DNA of 25,281 bases from Bacteroidales bacterium (GTDB lineage: Bacteria; Bacteroidota; Bacteroidia; Bacteroidales; UBA7960). Of the stretch, positions 22,201 through 25,281 are shown piece after piece. Each line of letters begins with the position of its first letter. Position 1 is the stretch's first letter. Location of the stretch: contig SKYG01000041.1 in the NCBI GenBank assembly GCA_007128045.1, forward strand, positions 1 to 25,281. Reading direction: 5' to 3'. The notes beneath the pieces were generated by a model. That model saw only the letters and a program-made list of their open reading frames with translations, had not been told where the DNA came from and made no database searches. The translations under genes and the position numbers were made by a program.

Positions 22201-23494
22201 CCCTGAACAGGCAGCCAACAAATGATACATCTGATGCATGATTATCTATAATCAGGCCATTATATCCCCCAAAGAAACCAATGTTTTTAAAATGAATATG
22301 CTTTGTACCTCTGAGATGCATGGTAGCTTGTAACCACTCGGTATACGACAGCTCTGTTGACTCTGGGTCTTCATTTTCAGATTCAAAAGTGATGGTATTA
22401 ACCGAATTGGTGCCAGTAACCTCACCGATAGTAATCTGATTTTGGTATGTGCCAGGTCTGACAATAAATCGCACAGGACCATTAACACCAGCCGTGTTCA
22501 GGGCGTCAGCAGCCTCTTTAAAATCATGAAAGTCCGAATCGTCACCCCCAACCGTATAGATGCCGGAAAGAGCCGGTCTTAGTAGTCTTTCGTTGATATT
22601 GTTAACAGAGTTACCATCGTCAAAGCCAGGTGGAAGGCTTACCCAGACTTTGATCCTGACTGAAGTTTGAAAATCATATGTCCCGATTATAATGTCCTCT
22701 TCTTTTTGTCCAAAATGAAGGTTACCATTCCATGTCACACTTCCCATCGCCTCATCATTAATTGCCCAATGTAAGCTAGCTTCTGCAATGGGAAGTGTGC
22801 CAAAATTTCCAAGTGTGGCGCGTATCTCCTGCTCTCCTGCATCGAATGGCATATCTGGTGAGCTGATCTCCAGCAGCGCAGCATCATATTGATATGCCTG
22901 GTATATCCGTACATTATCCAAGGCCCAAAAACCCTGACCATTACCATCCCAAAGAAACCGAATCATTGAAGCTTTCAAGGCTTCACCAAGGCCAGTTTCA
23001 AGACTGGTTGGCGACACGTCAATTACCTCCGATCTAGGGTTGGATGTTTCTTCGTCCCAAACAGCTATTTCACGCCATCCATCTCCATAATTTACTTCCA
23101 GTACGGCCCGCTCATCCTGTCCGGGAATGAAGGTGTGGTCAAACATCAGAATAAAAAAATTGGAACCGGATGCATTAAAAGGACTGCTCTGTAATGCAAC
23201 CTTTTGAGGGGTATTATCTGGCGACACAAACCCCGCATCGAAGATGGCGAATTTGCCTGTTATGGGAAAACTGACATACCGGCTACCAGGATTGTCGAAG
23301 TGCCATACATCCTGGTTGCTATCACCCTCCAACACTTTTACAGACCAACCCGCTGGTGGAGTAGTTCCGCTGGCATTTGTGAAGCCCTGATTTAAAATAT
23401 ATTGCTGGGTATATCCTGATGTTGAATATAGTAACGCAGCAACAATAGACAGTCTGGAAAACAGATTTTTTAAAAAAATTATTTGGGCCCTCAT
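16271..23494 (-). CDS. Giant T9SS-secreted surface protein with three beta-helix modules
   Basis: The 2407-residue product has a signal peptide (about 1-29, cleavage near GYT-QQ). By eye the domains are: choice-of-anchor J-like lectin/adhesin domain (about 32-202, ending GFWALDNVRIY); CARDB-like domain 1 (203-305); then three copies of a right-handed parallel beta-helix of about 410 residues (313-718, 837-1252, 1370-1778), each opening YTVGG/YYIGD/YTIGG and closing PDIGAKE or PDIGCME, alternating with CARDB-like domains (722-836, 1253-1368, 1780-1880). These are followed by SprB-like and PKD-like repeats in alternation (about 1881-2232), a gliding-motility-associated C-terminal (CHU_C) domain (2234-2325) and a type A sorting domain (LFPNPASHS to KKLIIARP, 2327-2407). 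It is inferred to be exported by T9SS, acting as an adhesin or polysaccharide-binding protein; no catalytic residues were identified. ATG 23494 is used, since the frame opens 3 codons earlier only at TTG. The gene is followed by its likely SprF partner. Confidence 0.9.
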   Translation of the reverse strand: MRAQIIFLKNLFSRLSIVAALLYSTSGYTQQYILNQGFTNASGTTPPAGWSVKVLEGDSNQDVWHFDNPGSRYVSFPITGKFAIFDAGFVSPDNTPQKVALQSSPFNASGSNFFILMFDHTFIPGQDERAVLEVNYGDGWREIAVWDEETSNPRSEVIDVSPTSLETGLGEALKASMIRFLWDGNGQGFWALDNVRIYQAYQYDAALLEISSPDMPFDAGEQEIRATLGNFGTLPIAEASLHWAINDEAMGSVTWNGNLHFGQKEEDIIIGTYDFQTSVRIKVWVSLPPGFDDGNSVNNINERLLRPALSGIYTVGGDDSDFHDFKEAADALNTAGVNGPVRFIVRPGTYQNQITIGEVTGTNSVNTITFESENEDPESTELSYTEWLQATMHLRGTKHIHFKNIGFFGGYNGLIIDNHASDVSFVGCLFRAGHRFAVNIRGGSNDILLEDNMFNERSNNQLSDTALVIGQMGYVPVTNVHIISNSFGDKTRFKAIQLYASRGTIIEGNSFNNIGSGISSYSCEDMTIRNNRMHIIGGYGYQSAAIELWHTDQSKLYNNFIYTRGSAPSSGIRLRNANSSEVLFNSINITNTDVGDRSTALEVKDSDQLKLLNNIFNINDRGLPVMVGINMSGSQIDYNNYHHPRGIIGNFEGVIYSELDGWRTDTGQDNHSLSVNPFYTSPQDLSINQILLNNAALAIAGIDTDIDGVQRHLSEPDIGAKEYDPCTTDAGLNRIIAPSSPVEAGTADIRVELQNQGTALLEDLTIHWSVNGIPQNVVVLSGQNMVSGANKDILLGTFEFSQVGFYDVRAWTNLPNDCNHHNDSIRKLIMVSGALCNDYYIGDQPGDHFSSFSQAVLVLHTSGVGNCPVRFLVRGGEYHEQLVIGDIQGTSTQNLVTFEAHPDNDSPVQLLFPYDRQTPVRLSGASNIVFRSIEFQGHYGLIIENQSSHILLENCSLSADESFVPARPGLVIRDGSNDITLRNNTFVGGSQSISLEHGSKTVQNVNITGNTFSAPQNEALNIQSASQIDIANNYFDNVSFGVKAVNTSGVTVWANRLRLQGQYGQENIGIHIQGGSHARVYNNYILGWGQAASVGIKLNSSQHGDILFNSIHIANDDPEGNNKALWLINGTSHKVKNNIFMVRQAGNPVHLQGTPSQLTIDFNNYYSSRGRIGRHNQSTYNNMDDWRSIISGDDHSLSVNPFFPPDDGSQVDLSMNQVLLKHAGLPVDGIVTDIAGNLRDGVKPDIGAKETNLCTYDAGINAILSPGTVALNIPGGQEIKVLLQNHGTESLFSVDVFIRIVGAGVNTVHEYSWVNADGLPGGNSTEVVFDETFNYYDGLYTVKAWTDSPNGQTDCNHYNDSTEISVVASLCGTAYTIGGQNPDFLNFSDAIAVLNTAGITCPVVFNVRDDVYEERFVIGNIPGADADNTVSFIAENGSDANVIIYPETGEQAAVVLRDAHNIEFRHIEFVGQYAVAIADQSGNILIDGCSFNTRRIAIELDATGTNNIQIINNSFSGIGDSRSSNYIMIHGNSDVFSENVLIKNNVFNELLFQALHITAAKNITIEENHFDEIQMGILAVKANNLVVNSNWLTIISSADRNNMGVTIEGGEDIDIYNNFINSSGTHTVNAIYVSDALNSGVYFNTINVRNSNNGSKALWLQEGASVVVKNNILYAPAAYPIYIDVLPQDLVIDYNNYYNANGLIGYNGMNMYDHNTWETSIGGDSNSSYFDPLFTSYDFPLPYEKFLNGAGETLLQVTHDIYGLERNDPPDIGCMEFFIDYGLVDLVAPLQQCSFAKEEEISVVIKRYGDIPLESFDISLKINDGNEHIEPVDGYFEGVYTHTFSGTFDLSDYKTYEITIRLLNVNDDNQNNDHGSYVLVQPKPVNIESTIVHETCAGREDGSIKLDIAGGVAPYTVVLNGAEQNTLQNEGVSFVMENLNYGTYNFLIVDKLGCEEMVSIDIHAAELLAPVIYATNDHGIIYSDSIYETIPFDVEFSFTVNDEDMLEGWLWRIGTVTETTVRQPKFSFEEQGVHEVILEVYSGGLNDCIEQTSFTINIEIPELSLDVEMQPRLCADDNPSAVALTILGGLPPFTVIFNGDTLQHSDRDRYFSYLDPGDYTISVEDSFGQSQTVTKTIPESLSMNPVIYATDEYGVTHTDTIYGVVPFDISFAFNVEELPAFHIWYYDHQSFDNVSAIPITVNEEGITTIFLEVHSGDPYNCIELAEFIIVAEQKVVIIPVEVITPDGGGPHAYFEVISKGLVSLDVDIYDRRGRRVHGYTGLDGKWFGDYDNGQEAPDGMYTFYLRSIGFDGRNYELTGLIRLIREAANLFPNPASHSVQIDVGSLMSGPVQAEIINYKGERILYDSKPVVDKLVTLDVSGLVEGVYLVRLSGDTRVISKKLIIARP

Positions 23495-23571
23495 TTGGAA
23501 CAAAGCAGCATTGGCTGTTCGTTAGTAAAATAATTGTACACGGTCGCCATGCAATCTGGATCATTATATAA

Positions 23572-23579
23572 CAAAGTTA
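23572..23579 (-). promoter_or_regulatory. Candidate -7 box for the giant surface-protein/porP operon
   Basis: The minus strand reads TAACTTTG, a full TAnnTTTG match about 78 nt upstream of ATG 23494. A TTG -33 element at normal distance is not evident. The box lies in the 187-nt gap to the divergent CAP-domain gene. Confidence 0.38.
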
Positions 23580-23681
23580 ACGATAATAATTCAGATATTA
23601 TTTTTCACAACCCAGGTGAGGGAGTATATGATAAAACTATTTGGAGAATTATTCGTTTATTACTGTAAAACCAACTCAAAA

Positions 23682-24449
23682 ATGCAAAAAATCACATATA
23701 TATTTGTTTTACTGACATTCATTCTGTCAGGAGCCCATTACAGGTCAACGGCTTTAACGGTTGATATACATACCACACAGCCTCATCAGCCAATTATCCA
23801 CAGTCATCTGAGCAACAATGATTATGCAGCTCGGCTGAAGCTTGATGAATGGCCAGTCGAAAAACTGAATACGGCAGCAACAGCCCATTATCTGTCTGAC
23901 ATAGAGAAGAACATGATCCTGTCAATGAACTTGATAAGGTACAATCCTTCAAAATATGCTGAGTTATATGTTCAGGAAGCTATTGGTTATTTTCGTGGGA
24001 TGGAGTTTCATTACCCAGGCATGGAATATATCCTGATAACGCAAGAGGGTGTCTTGCCTGCAAAAGAATTATACGAATTTTTGAAGCAAACTTTGCCAAA
24101 GCCAATATTTAATCCTTCCGAGGGACTAAGCCTGGCAGCCCGAAGTCATGCGACTCACCAAAGTCGTAACGGAGAAACAGGTCATGGTGGACAAGGAGGT
24201 ATGCGGGCACGTATTGAAAGACATGGCAAGTGGAGTGGTAGAATTGCCGAAAATATTACTTATGGAAGCACATCTTCGCACCTGGCAATATTGGGGCTGA
24301 TGATTGATGACGGGGTACCTGATCGTGGACACAGAGACAATATGTTAAACGAAGAACTTCAGGTGGCAGGAGTTGCATGGGCTTCACACCCCAGGTACCC
24401 GGGTGGTGTCTATGTAATTAAGTATGCAGGAGGTTTTGAATCCGATTAG
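23682..24449 (+). CDS. Secreted CAP (SCP/PR-1-like) domain protein
   Basis: This 255-residue protein has a signal peptide (MQKITYIFVLLTFILSG, cleavage near residues 18-24). The CAP domain occupies about 75-250: MILSMNLIRYNPSKYAELYV (78-97), LSLAARSHATHQSRNG (149-164), TGHGGQGGMRARIERHGKW (166-184), AENITYG (189-195), DRGHRDNML (214-222) and GVYVIKYAGGFE at the end. The CAP cavity residues H (SHATH), E (AEN) and H (GHRDN) are present, so a metal- or ligand-binding role is possible; the molecular function of bacterial CAP proteins is largely unknown. ATG 23682 places the signal peptide at the N-terminus, while the frame opens 22 codons earlier with a poor leader. It is divergent from the giant surface-protein gene and overlaps the downstream convergent gene by 4 nt. 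Confidence 0.88.
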   Translation: MQKITYIFVLLTFILSGAHYRSTALTVDIHTTQPHQPIIHSHLSNNDYAARLKLDEWPVEKLNTAATAHYLSDIEKNMILSMNLIRYNPSKYAELYVQEAIGYFRGMEFHYPGMEYILITQEGVLPAKELYEFLKQTLPKPIFNPSEGLSLAARSHATHQSRNGETGHGGQGGMRARIERHGKWSGRIAENITYGSTSSHLAILGLMIDDGVPDRGHRDNMLNEELQVAGVAWASHPRYPGGVYVIKYAGGFESD

Positions 24450-25281
24450 GAAAACAAAGAGCAGACCGCACGTATTATATCATCCGGATCGGGGTTAATG
24501 TCAAAAACACATGATGGTTGCAGGTAATGCAGTTGCTTTACCTGTTTAAAACGCTTTTCTCCTCCTCCGGTAACATTTAGCATAATACAGGCTTCGGCTG
24601 GCAAACGTCCGGCTTTGGATTCGTTGATCAACGTAGCAGTCGCTATTGCTGAAGCCGGATGAATGTCATTTCCCTCCAAAGACTCAAATAATATGGCTGC
24701 CTCTTTAGCCTCCTGGTTAGAGGCCTTTAATACCTGGCCATCACTATCTTTGAGCGCATCAAATAGTCCTCCGGAAATTCCATAAGGAGGCTTTCTATTT
24801 GAAAGCACTTTTGCAGAAATCTCTTCCACCTGCCGACGGGCAACCTCATCGTCGAGAGGTAATATATCGCATGATCCAGCATTCCAGGCTTCGAATACCG
24901 GGAGAAAAGGGATATTTTGAGAAACCATCAGCTTCATCTTGTGATTGCCATAATTGCCGTCATTGATTAGACGAAGGTTGGCCTCCCAGGCAGCGATGGC
25001 ACCAGTACCGCTGCCAATGGCCTGAAAGTAGAAATCAGGTATTCGTCCGATCTTATGAGCAGCAGATAAAACAGTTGTACCCATTCCATCACGCCTGGCT
25101 ACATTTTTTGCGCCACCTTCAGCAAAAAAACCTTCAATGCCACAGACCAGATTCGACAGATGAATGGCATCATAGTAATCACTTCCAGATATAGTGGTGA
25201 CCAAACGTACACAATTGCTGATCTCTGAGTCGAACCATAAAGCATCCAGGTTGTCGTGCGGCACACAAAGCAGCAAAGGAA
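24446..25281 (-). CDS. Cysteate synthase-like PLP enzyme, C-terminal part (start outside window)
   Basis: The frame runs off the right edge; 278 residues are visible. It belongs to the threonine synthase/cysteate synthase branch of fold-type II PLP enzymes. The stretch GFFAEGGAKNVARRDGMGT followed by PDFYFQAIGSGTGAIAAWEA (phosphate-binding GSGTG), NRKPPYGISGGLFDALKDS and LNVTGGGEKR are the sequences I associate with cysteate synthase, which makes L-cysteate from O-phosphoserine and sulfite. The PLP lysine is upstream of the window. In methanogens the product feeds coenzyme M; in Bacteroidota cysteate is the precursor of sulfonolipids such as capnine, which is the likely role here. Threonine synthase is the main alternative. 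The stop overlaps the CAP gene stop by 4 nt. Confidence 0.8.
   Translation of the reverse strand, partial: PLLLCVPHDNLDALWFDSEISNCVRLVTTISGSDYYDAIHLSNLVCGIEGFFAEGGAKNVARRDGMGTTVLSAAHKIGRIPDFYFQAIGSGTGAIAAWEANLRLINDGNYGNHKMKLMVSQNIPFLPVFEAWNAGSCDILPLDDEVARRQVEEISAKVLSNRKPPYGISGGLFDALKDSDGQVLKASNQEAKEAAILFESLEGNDIHPASAIATATLINESKAGRLPAEACIMLNVTGGGEKRFKQVKQLHYLQPSCVFDINPDPDDIIRAVCSLFS

Noticed and set aside
16271..23494. Phage tail fibre or mobile-element origin of the giant gene
   Set aside because: T9SS sorting tail, signal peptide, SprB-like repeats and a PorP/SprF neighbour point to a cellular surface protein; no phage, integrase or attachment-site signs nearby.
23495..23503. Three extra N-terminal residues on the giant protein from TTG 23503
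   Set aside because: ATG 23494 begins the basic part of the signal peptide directly and is a better start.

Overview
The window looks like a chromosomal segment of a Bacteroidota bacterium, probably a gliding or surface-adhesive, Bacteroidales/Marinilabiliales-like lineage. Three things support this: a type IX secretion (T9SS) cargo gene with a PorP/SprF-type partner; repeated candidate promoters of the Bacteroidota type (TAnnTTTG -7 box); and short 7-8 nt tandem intergenic repeats of the kind common in this phylum. No tRNA, rRNA, CRISPR array, IS element or prophage gene was recognised.

Layout. 1-1790 (+): end of thrS, then infC-rpmI-rplT, closed by a strong terminator. infC appears to start at AUA behind a perfect Shine-Dalgarno sequence. 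1828-5434 (-): a CoA-type Nudix hydrolase, a class I DNA photolyase and a membrane-anchored metallophosphoesterase. Short repeats lie between them, and the photolyase is bracketed by oppositely oriented arrays of one 8-nt family. 5435-5808: divergent intergenic region with candidate promoters on both strands. 5809-10670 (+): an AspT/YidE-type transporter, a secreted PQQ-like beta-propeller protein, a secreted two-domain protein of unknown function and a NimA-like flavin-binding protein. A twin palindromic operator-like site lies upstream of the propeller gene.

10702-13541 (-): a compact hpt-adk-obgE-PAP2 operon (purine salvage, nucleotide balance, ribosome-assembly GTPase, lipid phosphatase). 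13669-14160 (-) is a YfcE-like phosphodiesterase. It diverges from a fused MOSC-MogA molybdenum-cofactor gene (14382-15317, +), with a perfect 7-bp dyad between them.

15314-23494 (-): the most distinctive part of the window, a two-gene T9SS unit. A 2407-residue secreted surface protein (three beta-helix modules, four CARDB-like linkers, SprB-like and PKD-like domains, a gliding-associated C-terminal domain and then a type A sorting domain) is followed 18 bp later by a PorP/SprF-family outer-membrane protein. This resembles the SprB-SprF adhesin/partner arrangement. The window ends with a secreted CAP-domain protein (+) and, overlapping it tail to tail, the 3' part of a cysteate-synthase-like PLP enzyme (-). 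That enzyme would fit sulfonolipid synthesis in this phylum.

All family calls are by recognition of motifs in the translated sequence; no database search was run.
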